Assembly (NCBI GenBank): GCA_000964245.1 | Contig: LANB01000001.1 | Location: 2,198,392 to 2,262,391 of the forward strand | DNA length: 64,000 nucleotides | Direction of reading: 5' to 3' | Source of the DNA: Cellvibrionaceae bacterium 1162T.S.0a.05 | GTDB lineage: Bacteria > Pseudomonadota > Gammaproteobacteria > Pseudomonadales > Cellvibrionaceae | Part shown: positions 36,917-45,935 of the stretch, piece by piece | How positions within the stretch are numbered: the stretch's first letter is position 1 | Layout: the number at the start of each line of letters is the position of its first letter | Position numbers and translations under genes: made by a program | The notes under the pieces: model-generated | What the model saw: the letters and a program-made list of their open reading frames with translations, nothing else | Databases searched by the model: none | What the model was told of the DNA's origin: nothing

Positions 36917-38323
36917 GTGTCATACATACGTATTCGTAAACACTATATCCATATTCCGCATCTTGTTCTCGGTGTTATTGAGTTTTGTTGTCACTTTGCA
37001 GTGGTTTGGCTATTGGATACCGTGCTGGTGGCCAAGGTTGAGCCGGCCATTACGTTGGCAACCCAGTGGCCGATCTATTTGATCTATGCCCTTTTATTGA
37101 GTTGCTCAACGCTTGCAATGGGGGTGTATAACGCACTCTTGTCGGAAAGTGCGACCAACATGCTTCTGCGCACCCTGGTCAGTTACTTTTTGATTGCGAT
37201 GCTTGGTTTTGTCGCAATACGCTTGATTTTCCCCGCTTTTGTTCCCGGTCAGCTTGTCCTTTTCTGGTCGATAATTTCCAGCCTGGTGGCGACCGTTCTC
37301 ATTCGCATTGTGTTCGGCGCAACTTTCGATATGCGTCGCTTGCGACGTAAAGTTTTAATTTATGGTGCCGGGAAGAAAGCCGTGGATATTGTAGAAGCGC
37401 TCGGAGAAGAAGGCTTTCACGACGTGGAACTTTTCGGTTGTGTAAAAAGCAATGGACACGACGGGCTGGTTGACGAGTCGCTTTTACTGGACGAGCCAGA
37501 AAATTGGAGTCGGTTTCTCAAGAAAAATAAAATATCCGAAGTGGTGATTGCTCAAGACGAGCGCAGAAAAAGCGAAGGGGGCGGCGTTCCTTTAAACCAG
37601 CTGCTGTTTGCCAAGCTTCAGGGCGTTGATATCACAGAGGTCGCCAGTTTTATCGAGCGTGGACAAAATAAACTGGAACTTCCCTTACTGGAAACCTCAT
37701 GGATGTTGTTTTCCGATGGCTTTAAATATTCCAAATCAAGGGACTACGGCAAGCGTTTGTTCGATTTGATTGTCAGTTTTTTACTTTTCCTGGTAGTGGC
37801 GCCGCTTATGATTCCGACTGCGCTCGCGGTGTTTCTTGAAACGGGGCGGCCCATTTTCTATCACCAGGAACGCGTTGGTTACAACGGGCGTCGTTTTCGC
37901 ATTTATAAATTTCGAAGTATGCGCCAGGATGCAGAAAAAGGCGGCAAAGCAGTTTGGGCGAAAAAGAATGATAGCCGTGTTACCAAGGTGGGCGCCTTCA
38001 TTCGAAACACACGATTGGATGAGCTTCCCCAACTTTTGAATGTAATTCGTGGCGAAATGAGCTTCGTTGGGCCGCGACCCGAACGCCCCGAATTTGTCGA
38101 TGAATTAAGCAAAAAAATTCCGTATTATGATCTTCGTCATACCGTTAAGCCGGGTTTGATGGGTTGGGCACAATTAAAGTACCCCTATGGCGCTTCGGAA
38201 GAAGATGCAAAAAACAAATTAGAGTACGATTTGTATTACACCAAAAATCACAGTTTGATGATGGACGTGCTGATTATGATCCAAACCGTTGAAGTCGTGT
38301 TACTGGGCAAGGGCGTACATTAG
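36917..38323 (+). CDS. XrtA-type exopolysaccharide initiating sugar transferase
   Basis: A 468-residue polyprenyl-phosphate sugar-1-phosphate transferase of the EpsB2/TIGR03013 kind, which starts repeat-unit assembly on the inner membrane. Four or five N-terminal TM helices (about 15-135) are followed by a nucleotide-binding-like domain (VLIYGAGKKAVDIVEAL) and the C-terminal bacterial sugar transferase domain, with RLFDLIVSFLLFLVVAPLM and RTRLDELPQLLNVIRGEMSF-type motifs (shown in part). The start is GTG 36917. It opens the exopolysaccharide operon. The added sugar cannot be read. Confidence 0.93.
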   Translation: MSYIRIRKHYIHIPHLVLGVIEFCCHFAVVWLLDTVLVAKVEPAITLATQWPIYLIYALLLSCSTLAMGVYNALLSESATNMLLRTLVSYFLIAMLGFVAIRLIFPAFVPGQLVLFWSIISSLVATVLIRIVFGATFDMRRLRRKVLIYGAGKKAVDIVEALGEEGFHDVELFGCVKSNGHDGLVDESLLLDEPENWSRFLKKNKISEVVIAQDERRKSEGGGVPLNQLLFAKLQGVDITEVASFIERGQNKLELPLLETSWMLFSDGFKYSKSRDYGKRLFDLIVSFLLFLVVAPLMIPTALAVFLETGRPIFYHQERVGYNGRRFRIYKFRSMRQDAEKGGKAVWAKKNDSRVTKVGAFIRNTRLDELPQLLNVIRGEMSFVGPRPERPEFVDELSKKIPYYDLRHTVKPGLMGWAQLKYPYGASEEDAKNKLEYDLYYTKNHSLMMDVLIMIQTVEVVLLGKGVH

Positions 38324-38342
38324 GAACAAAAGGGAGAGAATG

Positions 38343-38960
38343 ATGAATAAATTAACGATACTCGTATTTTCAGCGCTGCTGTTTATTTTGGGCGCGTGTT
38401 CCTCTAATCAGGTAATGGAGCTGGAGCGTCCGCCTTCAAACAAGCAGATTATCAGTGAATACAAAATTGGGGTAGGGGATGCGCTTCAGGTAAGCGTTTG
38501 GCGCAACCCGGATTTATCCATGGCTGTGCCTGTTAGACCTGATGGAAAAATTTCCTTGCCTCTGGTGGGGGATGTGCAGGCGGCAGGGGTGAGCACTGAA
38601 AAGCTTTCGGGCAATATTGCAAACTCATTGGGTTCATATATTAAAAACCCACAGGTCACTGTTATTGTGACGTCGTCAGGTAGTGCAGAATTTCGCAATC
38701 GTGTGCGTGTGACGGGTGCGGTGAATTCGCAAATCACCACGCCTTATCGCGATGGTATGACTGTGCTGGATCTCGTGCTGGAAGCTGGCGGGCTTAATGA
38801 ATTTGCATCCGGCAACAATGCCAAACTCTATCGCGGTTCTGGTGGGGCGGTGAAGGTATATCCGATATTCCTGGATGATATTCTCAAAAAAGGCCGCCTG
38901 GACAGTAACTACGAACTGAGTCCCTCTGACATTATTACTGTTCCAGAAAGGGTATTCTAG
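38343..38960 (+). CDS. Wza-like polysaccharide export lipoprotein
   Basis: A lipoprotein of about 205 residues with lipobox LGAC (FSALLFILGACSS). A Poly_export domain (YKIGVGDALQVSVWRNPDL) and one SLBB domain (VRVTGAVNSQITTPYRDG) match the short XrtA-associated exporter. It forms the outer-membrane exit for the polymer. GGGAG selects ATG 38343 (an ATG at 38340 is adjacent). The gene ends one base before the next start, so translation is coupled. Confidence 0.92.
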   Translation: MNKLTILVFSALLFILGACSSNQVMELERPPSNKQIISEYKIGVGDALQVSVWRNPDLSMAVPVRPDGKISLPLVGDVQAAGVSTEKLSGNIANSLGSYIKNPQVTVIVTSSGSAEFRNRVRVTGAVNSQITTPYRDGMTVLDLVLEAGGLNEFASGNNAKLYRGSGGAVKVYPIFLDDILKKGRLDSNYELSPSDIITVPERVF

Positions 38961-38961
38961 A

Positions 38962-40473
38962 ATGGATCCGCAAAAGATCAGGGAGCTACTGGTCGCATTG
39001 CGACTTGAGTTGGTCACCTATAAAGAATGGTGCATTGTCATTTTTGTAGGCGTTGCCAGTGTTGTATTGGCTCTGGGATTAATTTGGCCGCAAACCTATC
39101 GCACGAGCGCGGTGCTTTATGCCGATGTAACAAACATTATTGAGCCATTGTTGCGTGGTCGCGCAGAGGTCACCAAAGTCGATCGCTCACAAACAGCAAA
39201 AGATGTTATTTATACGAGGAGATTCGCGGAAAATGTCGCAATAGATGTCGGCATGGCTAAAGATGCCAATGACAACGCAGGCATCGATCGAGTCGTGTCT
39301 CTTATTCGATCCGCCGTAAAAATTGAATCGGTCAGTAAAGACTATTTTCGTATTAGTTTTGCCGCGAGCGACCCGGATCGTTCGTTTAATATTTTAAACA
39401 CTGTCGTTAATTCTTTTATTGAATACACGTCAAAGCAAAAGAAAGACGAGAGTTACTCGGCTTACAAATTTATTGACTCTCAAGTTCAGGCTTATAAAAA
39501 GCAGCTGGAAGAAGCTGAGCTGCGCCTGAAGGATTTTAAAGCCGCTAATGTAGAAGGTACGGAAGCGTCTGTGTCCAGCAGAATTTCGAGTTTACGTTCG
39601 GAAATAGAATCCCTGAGACTTTCGATTGAAGAAAACCAATCACGGGTTTCAACGTTTAAATCACAATTAAGCAACGAATCGGATTATTTACAAGCGCGCT
39701 CAAGGTTGGATGCGCTGCAGGCGAGAAAAAAAGCGTTAACCGATAACCTTGAAGGGCTGCGCCTGGTGTATCAGGATAATTATCCCGATATTGTGACATT
39801 GAAAGCACAGATTGCAGAAGTCGATAACCAAATGCAAGCAATCTACGAGTCTGAAGGCTTGAATGCCGGCGGATCGCGCGGCAGTGAAAACCCACTTTAC
39901 GAAGAGTTGAGAAAACAGCTTTCGGTTGCCGAAGTTGAGTTGAAGGCACAAAACCAGCGCATGATGTCGCTTGAGCGTCTATTGGAGCAGGAATACGGTC
40001 GCGCTCAAAAAGTAGCTGAAAATGAGGCTTCGCTCGCCGAGCTTACGCGCGACTACAATGTGACGCGTGAAGTGTATGAAGAAATGCTTGGCAGAAAAGA
40101 AAGCGCTCGCTTGTCAATGGTTCTGGATATTGAAGGGCAGGGGGTGACTTATCGTATTCATGAGCCAGCGATTTTCCCATTGAAGCCGAGTGGTTTGTTA
40201 CCGATTCATTTTGCAGTGGTTGCACCTTTTCTAGCATTGCTTACGCCGATTGGTTTGGCTATTGCCTACATTATGCTCGACCCACGTGTAAGATCTTACT
40301 CTCGATTGGTTGAAGCATTTAATGAAGACTTGCCGGTTATTGCCTCAGTGCCTCATACCTCCACGGCGATTACAAAACGGATTGTCAAACGGGACGCAAT
40401 GATCATTATGGCGGTATTGGTTTTGTTCTTTGCTGTCTACTCTGCCGTGGTATTCCAGAAAATCCTTAACTAG
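38962..40473 (+). CDS. GNVR chain-length determinant (XrtA type)
   Basis: A 503-residue inner-membrane Wzz-like protein with TM1 at about 23-43 and TM2 at about 412-435, plus a C-terminal helix at about 480-498 (MIIMAVLVLFFAVYSAVVF). A long periplasmic coiled coil (about 160-370) lies between. It sets polymer length and co-operates with the exporter. Unlike many such proteins it carries no Walker-A kinase domain, and the separate autokinase usually encoded next is missing here. Confidence 0.92.
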   Translation: MDPQKIRELLVALRLELVTYKEWCIVIFVGVASVVLALGLIWPQTYRTSAVLYADVTNIIEPLLRGRAEVTKVDRSQTAKDVIYTRRFAENVAIDVGMAKDANDNAGIDRVVSLIRSAVKIESVSKDYFRISFAASDPDRSFNILNTVVNSFIEYTSKQKKDESYSAYKFIDSQVQAYKKQLEEAELRLKDFKAANVEGTEASVSSRISSLRSEIESLRLSIEENQSRVSTFKSQLSNESDYLQARSRLDALQARKKALTDNLEGLRLVYQDNYPDIVTLKAQIAEVDNQMQAIYESEGLNAGGSRGSENPLYEELRKQLSVAEVELKAQNQRMMSLERLLEQEYGRAQKVAENEASLAELTRDYNVTREVYEEMLGRKESARLSMVLDIEGQGVTYRIHEPAIFPLKPSGLLPIHFAVVAPFLALLTPIGLAIAYIMLDPRVRSYSRLVEAFNEDLPVIASVPHTSTAITKRIVKRDAMIIMAVLVLFFAVYSAVVFQKILN

Positions 40474-40493
40474 GAAAGTCGAGGTTTCGAGAA

Positions 40494-41804
40494 GTGCTAA
40501 AAAATTCCCAAGCGACCATCAATCTCGCTCCGCTGTTATTGGCTTGTTCTGCAATCGTCAGCTCTATTGCAGTGAGCCCGGCCATGGGTTTGGAGTTGGA
40601 TTTTGGTTTGGGTGGCGGCGTTACTAACTCTGACAATGCGACCCGAATCGCAAACGACGATTTGGCAATTTCAGAAAACCGCTACAGTCTCAATGCCAGT
40701 ATTGCAGCCGTTCATAATTCAGAAAGAATTAACCTGAATTCGAATTACGTTTACACAAGAACAACTTTCTCTGAAGAGAGTCAGCCAGATCGAAGTGCAA
40801 AAAATGGTAATACCGTATTGAATTTTGGTGCGGCCAGCGATTACTTGAATCTGGCATTGACTCACTCGGTTGTCCTGACACTGGCCGACCCATCAGCAAC
40901 ACAATTACTTGAAAATTTGCAGGAACGAAACATTTATGGTGTCGAGCCCGCTTTAAACTTGCGTTTGAGTCCCGTGGACCGATTGCGTGTTTCCGGTGCG
41001 CACCAAAAAATTGATTACGAAGAGCAAGAGTTCAGGAATTCAACGCGAGACACAGCGGCGCTGAATTGGTTTCATTCGTTTAGTCGTATTAGAGAGTTTA
41101 ACCTTTCTGTTTCCAGATCTGACATAGAATTTGAATCCCAGCCTGCTGCAAATTACACGCTGGACTCCGTGAATCTTCGCTATGCTTCAAGATTGCGTAT
41201 GTTGCAATATCAAATCAGCTTGGGGCGGGAAGAGACGGATGTGCTCTCCAACAATAGCTATAACCTTGATTTCAATTTCTCGTTGCCAACGTCTACTTTG
41301 GGTTTGACCTTGTCGCGCGCGCTGCGGGACACCTCAAGCGGCAATATGAATACAGTATTTCTTGATGAAGAAGGCAATGTGTTTTTTGATGGTGGTGCCG
41401 ATCAAGTCGATCAAATTGTATTAACGGAATCAGAAATACTCTGGACGAGTGGTATTTTATGTCTTCGTTGTAATATCCAGCTATCCTATCGCATTGCCGA
41501 AGAGGCTTATGCTGTTAATCTCGAGCTTGATAATGAGCAAGTTGTCGCAAATGCACGTTTTAATTATCAGTTCCGAACTAATCAATCGCTTGGATTACAG
41601 TATTCAAATTCTACGAGGGAATTTGAGGGCGCACCTGAGCGAGACTTTACATTAGATCGGGTTGAAATAAGTTATCGCTTCAGTTTGTCCAATGGAATGG
41701 AATCCAGACTGTTTACCAGTAGACAGGAAAGGGAAAACACCAATGTTTCCGCGGATGTTACTGAAGAGAATCAATACGGTCTAATATTGGATTATCGTTT
41801 CTAA
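40494..41804 (+). CDS. XrtA-system outer-membrane barrel (TIGR03016-like)
   Basis: A 436-residue outer-membrane beta-barrel with signal peptide (cleavage near SPAMG), regular amphipathic strands and C-terminal Phe (LILDYRF). It fits the uncharacterised barrel conserved in XrtA exopolysaccharide loci. The start is GTG 40494 with GAGG upstream. Its TAA stop lies inside the left CTAA target duplication of the MITE, so the insertion restored the stop codon exactly. Confidence 0.85.
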   Translation: MLKNSQATINLAPLLLACSAIVSSIAVSPAMGLELDFGLGGGVTNSDNATRIANDDLAISENRYSLNASIAAVHNSERINLNSNYVYTRTTFSEESQPDRSAKNGNTVLNFGAASDYLNLALTHSVVLTLADPSATQLLENLQERNIYGVEPALNLRLSPVDRLRVSGAHQKIDYEEQEFRNSTRDTAALNWFHSFSRIREFNLSVSRSDIEFESQPAANYTLDSVNLRYASRLRMLQYQISLGREETDVLSNNSYNLDFNFSLPTSTLGLTLSRALRDTSSGNMNTVFLDEEGNVFFDGGADQVDQIVLTESEILWTSGILCLRCNIQLSYRIAEEAYAVNLELDNEQVVANARFNYQFRTNQSLGLQYSNSTREFEGAPERDFTLDRVEISYRFSLSNGMESRLFTSRQERENTNVSADVTEENQYGLILDYRF

Positions 41805-41943
41805 GGAACCTCTGAAAAATGGCCTATTTTCCCTGTAGCGGCGTCAGCTCCGTGCTCGAATCCTCATTTACTCGAGTAAACTCCGGTTCTCCGCGCGGTG
41901 CTTCCTTGCCACAGAAAAAATATTTCCATTTTTCAGAGGTTCC
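41805..41943. mobile_element. 139-bp MITE with 18-bp inverted repeats and CTAA target duplication
   Basis: The ends are perfect inverted repeats (GGAACCTCTGAAAAATGG at 41805-41822; complement at 41926-41943), extending imperfectly inward. The element is flanked on both sides by CTAA (41801-41804 and 41944-41947). A 4-bp YTAR-type duplication and this kind of end suggest an IS5-family source. It encodes nothing. Confidence 0.88.
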
Positions 41944-41996
41944 CTAATTTTTTCTTGCCCTGTATTTTCTATTTTTTTCCTGTACTTCGATCGCCC

Positions 41997-43385
41997 TTAA
42001 GGGATATGTTTGATGAGTGGCGGCCCAATCAGTTTTGTTATTGAAACGGGTATACGTTTCCAAACGGCAATCGCTAATTTGTATTTCGGGTTGTCAGGGT
42101 TCATCTGCGGAAGTGCAGAACCTTCATTCAATATGTAATGCCAATAGTGTACGAGCGGTTTTGCTCCCCACTGTTTTTTAAACTTGAATGTTCCCGCATC
42201 GATAGTTGATCTTCCAAAATCGAACCAACCGTAGTCTTTCTCAATAGCAAAATTGAGGATGTTCTTATACATCCACATATTAATATTGTACTTATTGGCT
42301 TGTTTGACGGTTGATGCCCAGGGAATTTCCAGCATGTCTTTATAACCAAAAAGGAAGGCTGCGCCTAAGGCTTTGTTATTTGCTTTCACAACCACAAGTG
42401 TTGCCTGATCGGGGAAGGTATCCAGTATGTTTTTAAAGAAGGTTTTGCCATAGACGGGGGTGCCGAGATCACGCATGTTTCTTGAAAAAACCCGATAGAA
42501 ATCATCCAGCAGCTCAGTCTTGCCAAAGAAACAGTGCGGATTGATTTTTTCGCTAATCTTGTATTGGGAGCGGACCTTTGCCCCGAATGCATCCTCCAGG
42601 AGTTGGAATGATTTAGGAAGGCTGAGAATCATGGAAGCCTTGCGCGATTCGGAAGGGAGATCTTGTAGCTCTTCTGTACAGCGCAGCTCAATGTGTTGCC
42701 AGTTTTCTCGCTGCATCAAGGCGCGAGCATGCTCGCACAAGGCCTTGGTAATTGCGGGAGAATCTGTGAGGGGCCCGCCATAATTAAAAAAAGGTACAGA
42801 GACGGCAAAACAACCGAATAACCGACTGTCGAATGCGGTTAAAGGAAGAACGCCAACACAGTTTTTTTCTGAATCCCGGGCGAGCAAATAAACACTGCGG
42901 TGGCCAAAACTTTGCTCAATCAAACCCTTCCAGGCATAAGCGTGGTAAGCCGAGGCTTGCGGGTGGGCGAGCACGTATTTGTCCCATTCTTCCCCGGTGT
43001 GTGTTTCCTCAATACTGAATCCCGTATTGGTGTTGTCGCGGTTCGAAATGGTATCAAATCTCGGGGGAAACTCTGCGCTTGTCGGTGTGAATAAATCGAC
43101 TAGCGTGCTTTCCAGGTGTTTTCGTTCGGCCTCAAGCGAGTTCAGTGTCTGGCTAACAGCCTGCATTTCCTTTTTCAGATTCTCCAGTGCAGCGGGATCA
43201 CCTTTTACTTCCTTGAATAAGCTGGCTTTTTCCTGCTTTTGAGATTTTACTTTTTTTATATCCTTTTTTACGCGGGGCAGTTCAGACAGTATGCGATTAA
43301 TCTCCTCTGCGCAGGTGCAGGCTTCGAGTGAGCCCCAGGTGTTGAGAATTGCCGTCTGCGGGTCTTTTAGAATGTTTTTAAGCAT
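41997..43385 (-). CDS. FemAB-like protein of the XrtA system
   Basis: A 462-residue protein. Residues 1-125 form a charged coiled coil (KKDIKKVKSQKQEKASLF) not typical of FemAB proteins. The remainder is a GNAT-type FemAB fold of the XrtA/PEP-CTERM-associated family, ending near WFDFGRSTIDAGTFKFK. FemAB relatives transfer aminoacyl groups; here a modification of the polysaccharide or a PEP-CTERM protein is inferred. It overlaps the deacetylase upstream by eight bases. Confidence 0.88.
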   Translation of the reverse strand: MLKNILKDPQTAILNTWGSLEACTCAEEINRILSELPRVKKDIKKVKSQKQEKASLFKEVKGDPAALENLKKEMQAVSQTLNSLEAERKHLESTLVDLFTPTSAEFPPRFDTISNRDNTNTGFSIEETHTGEEWDKYVLAHPQASAYHAYAWKGLIEQSFGHRSVYLLARDSEKNCVGVLPLTAFDSRLFGCFAVSVPFFNYGGPLTDSPAITKALCEHARALMQRENWQHIELRCTEELQDLPSESRKASMILSLPKSFQLLEDAFGAKVRSQYKISEKINPHCFFGKTELLDDFYRVFSRNMRDLGTPVYGKTFFKNILDTFPDQATLVVVKANNKALGAAFLFGYKDMLEIPWASTVKQANKYNINMWMYKNILNFAIEKDYGWFDFGRSTIDAGTFKFKKQWGAKPLVHYWHYILNEGSALPQMNPDNPKYKLAIAVWKRIPVSITKLIGPPLIKHIP

Positions 43386-44256
43386 TATTTTTCAAATCTT
43401 CCAACTTGATTTCATTACTGAAATCCGTCTGATCAAGAACTTGCCCTACGGTACAAAAGCTGAAATCCGTAAGCATTTGCTTGAGGCGTGACTCGCAACG
43501 AGAAAGATTGGTGTAATGGCGGAATCGACTGAAGGCACTGATATTTTTAACTCTTGGCTGGTCAGGGTCGATCTCCCAGGGGTGAAGGTAAAAAATCATG
43601 GGCCGGGTTCCCTGACCGCTTGCGCGTGAAAATAGCCATTTCGACAGAAAATAAGGGTATTGGCGGAAATAGCCTCCGCCTGCCGCTGGAATCGATTGGC
43701 CTGCAACCTTGGCGGTTGTGAGAGGGAATTCAACGATTGAGCCGCTTTCGCTGCGGATTGTGTAGGGGAGGTCGGGGCTTGCGGGTATGCCGTACCTGTC
43801 GTGATGAATGGGGAAAATACTGGAATCCCACGTAAAGCCCAGTTCGATCAAGGTTTCAATAGCCCATAGGCTGTCAGTTGTCACCGAATAACTGGCCGCG
43901 CGATACCCCTTTATCTGAATTCCCGTGATGTCTTCAAGTATTGACTTGGAGCGTGCGGTTTCCTCGCGGAAAACCTTCGGGGTTTGCGTATATATCAATT
44001 GATGGCTATATCCATGGGATGCAATCTCATGGCCACGCTCGACAATTTTTTTAACAAGGCTGGGATGGCGTTCGGCAACCCAGCCCAGGATAAAAAATGT
44101 GCCTTTCGTCTTGAATTCATCGAAAAGGTCGAGAATCCGGAGAGTATTGTTTTCAACCCGGCTTGGCCACTTATCCCAATCTTCGTATTTCACGGCACTA
44201 AACAGGGCTGCAACCTGAAAATAATCTTCAACGTCAATGGTCATCGCATTTAGCAT
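43378..44256 (-). CDS. XrtA-system polysaccharide deacetylase
   Basis: A NodB-type deacetylase of about 292 residues, TIGR03006-like. It starts MLNAMTIDVEDYFQ with the metal Asp; HGYSH supplies the metal histidines and SYSVTTDSLWA follows. The frame is open to 44376, but those extra 40 residues are not family-like, so ATG 44256 is chosen. It probably removes N-acetyl groups from the exopolysaccharide. It is translationally coupled to FemAB. Confidence 0.9.
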   Translation of the reverse strand: MLNAMTIDVEDYFQVAALFSAVKYEDWDKWPSRVENNTLRILDLFDEFKTKGTFFILGWVAERHPSLVKKIVERGHEIASHGYSHQLIYTQTPKVFREETARSKSILEDITGIQIKGYRAASYSVTTDSLWAIETLIELGFTWDSSIFPIHHDRYGIPASPDLPYTIRSESGSIVEFPLTTAKVAGQSIPAAGGGYFRQYPYFLSKWLFSRASGQGTRPMIFYLHPWEIDPDQPRVKNISAFSRFRHYTNLSRCESRLKQMLTDFSFCTVGQVLDQTDFSNEIKLEDLKNNA

Positions 44257-44408
44257 AAGCGCCGGTATTCCCTTTAGATGAAAATGGATGATTATAACTT
44301 GTTGGTCAGGTCCTGTAAGCGCTGTAATTAGAATATGGAAGAGACAAAGCCTGGTAGTCGTGCAAAAATAAGGCATAAGTTTTCAATGACGGAAATAGGC
44401 GGGTTTCG

Positions 44409-45926
44409 GTGTCGAGGATTGCAAATTATCTGGCGAGTTGGGGTTGGTTGCCGATGGCGCTGGTCTCGATTCTATTGCTTTTCCATGATGCCTTCCTTGC
44501 GTTACACGTTAAATGGGCTGCATTCAACCAAAGTTACTCACATGGCTATCTTATTCTGCTGATAGCTATTTATTGGTTGGTCACGGAAGAAAGAAGGAAG
44601 CTCAAGCCCGGTTACCCTGCAATTATGTTTGCGTTTACCCTCGTGCTTATTTGGTATTTCGGCTGGGCGACTCAAACACTTATATTTCAACAGGGCATAC
44701 TGCCTCTCGTTCTGCTTTGCTTTTATCTTGCGGCATTTGGAACGCGTGCTGCTATTTATTCCTCAGGAGCATTTCTCTTTCTCTATTTGGCCATTCCGTT
44801 TTGGGATGTGTTTCAGCCCTATTTGCGATTGGCGACATCGACAGTTGTTCAGCACTGGATTTATTGGGTTGGGATACCCGCCTTTGTTGATGGCTTTACC
44901 ATTGAGCTTCCCTACGGCGTCTTGAAGGTCGCGGGGAGTTGTGCGGGGCTGAACTTCTTCTTAATGGGCCTGGTTATTGGCCTTATTTACGTTAGCCGAA
45001 TGGCTGGGCCACTGTGGCTGAAAGTTGCGCTTGTTTTGTTTTTACTTTTAATTTCGATTATCGCTAATTGGATTCGTGTCTTCTTGTTGGTGCTTATTGG
45101 ATATTATTCGGAAATGCAAAGCGGAATTGTTTACGACCATGGTATGTTTGGTTGGGTAATATTTGCCATCGCGTTGTTTTTCTTCTTTTTCGCGGTACAC
45201 TTCCTATTAAAAATGGACTTTTTCGTTCGTTTAACACGTTTAAGTGTAAGTTCGAGCACAGTGGAAGCGACGGATGTGAACGATACGAACGAGAATAAGC
45301 TCAAGGGAGATGAGCAAGGCATATGCTACCGAATTATCGTTATCTATGCTGCCGTGTTTTGTATTCTGGCCTTCCCTGTTTTTGTCGCGCAGAACAAGCA
45401 AAATCTTTCGAATGCGGCAGTGGATGTGTCGAATAATTTTACGCATAACTGGAGTGAAATAGAACATCCGGAATTTAATATTGGATATGTTGGTTGGGAT
45501 AAGAGTTTGAGTTGGTACAACAATGACAACCCACTAGCTGAAATGACTGCTTACATTTATTTTTATCAGATGCAGGGAAAGGAAATGATTCATTCGGATA
45601 ATAAAATTGCCAGTGAAAATCAGCTTATCAGGCAGTCGACTTTGCAGGCGCCTGAGGGGTCATTGCAATACAGGGTTGTGCGTGGTGCAAGGGCTGACTA
45701 CCTGGTGGTGTTCAGCTATCGAGTGGGTAATCAATTTGCGCCCTCTGCTTTGAGTGGGAAAATCCTGCAATTTTTCGAAGCCCTCAGAGGCAATACCACT
45801 GCAGCGCTGCTCACTTACACATTGAAATGTTCTCGCAGGTTATGTGAGCGTGAGCAAGACTATGTAGAGGAAAATAGTAGTGATGTGAGCAAGTACCTGC
45901 TCTCTACAAATTGGTTGGTTTTCTAG
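44409..45926 (+). CDS. xrtA: Exosortase A fused to EpsI domain
   Basis: A 505-residue fusion. The N-terminal exosortase is polytopic, with about eight TM helices, and holds the catalytic triad: Cys178 (GSCAGLNFF), Arg223 (NWIRVF) and His244 (YDHGMFGW). It cleaves PEP-CTERM sorting signals on exported proteins. Residues from about 310 to the end form a periplasmic EpsI domain, linked to exopolysaccharide assembly. The start is GTG 44409. It opens the plus-strand arm, divergent from the deacetylase. No PEP-CTERM substrate gene is seen in this window, so substrates must lie elsewhere. Confidence 0.95.
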   Translation: MSRIANYLASWGWLPMALVSILLLFHDAFLALHVKWAAFNQSYSHGYLILLIAIYWLVTEERRKLKPGYPAIMFAFTLVLIWYFGWATQTLIFQQGILPLVLLCFYLAAFGTRAAIYSSGAFLFLYLAIPFWDVFQPYLRLATSTVVQHWIYWVGIPAFVDGFTIELPYGVLKVAGSCAGLNFFLMGLVIGLIYVSRMAGPLWLKVALVLFLLLISIIANWIRVFLLVLIGYYSEMQSGIVYDHGMFGWVIFAIALFFFFFAVHFLLKMDFFVRLTRLSVSSSTVEATDVNDTNENKLKGDEQGICYRIIVIYAAVFCILAFPVFVAQNKQNLSNAAVDVSNNFTHNWSEIEHPEFNIGYVGWDKSLSWYNNDNPLAEMTAYIYFYQMQGKEMIHSDNKIASENQLIRQSTLQAPEGSLQYRVVRGARADYLVVFSYRVGNQFAPSALSGKILQFFEALRGNTTAALLTYTLKCSRRLCEREQDYVEENSSDVSKYLLSTNWLVF

Positions 45927-45935
45927 GGTTTTACT

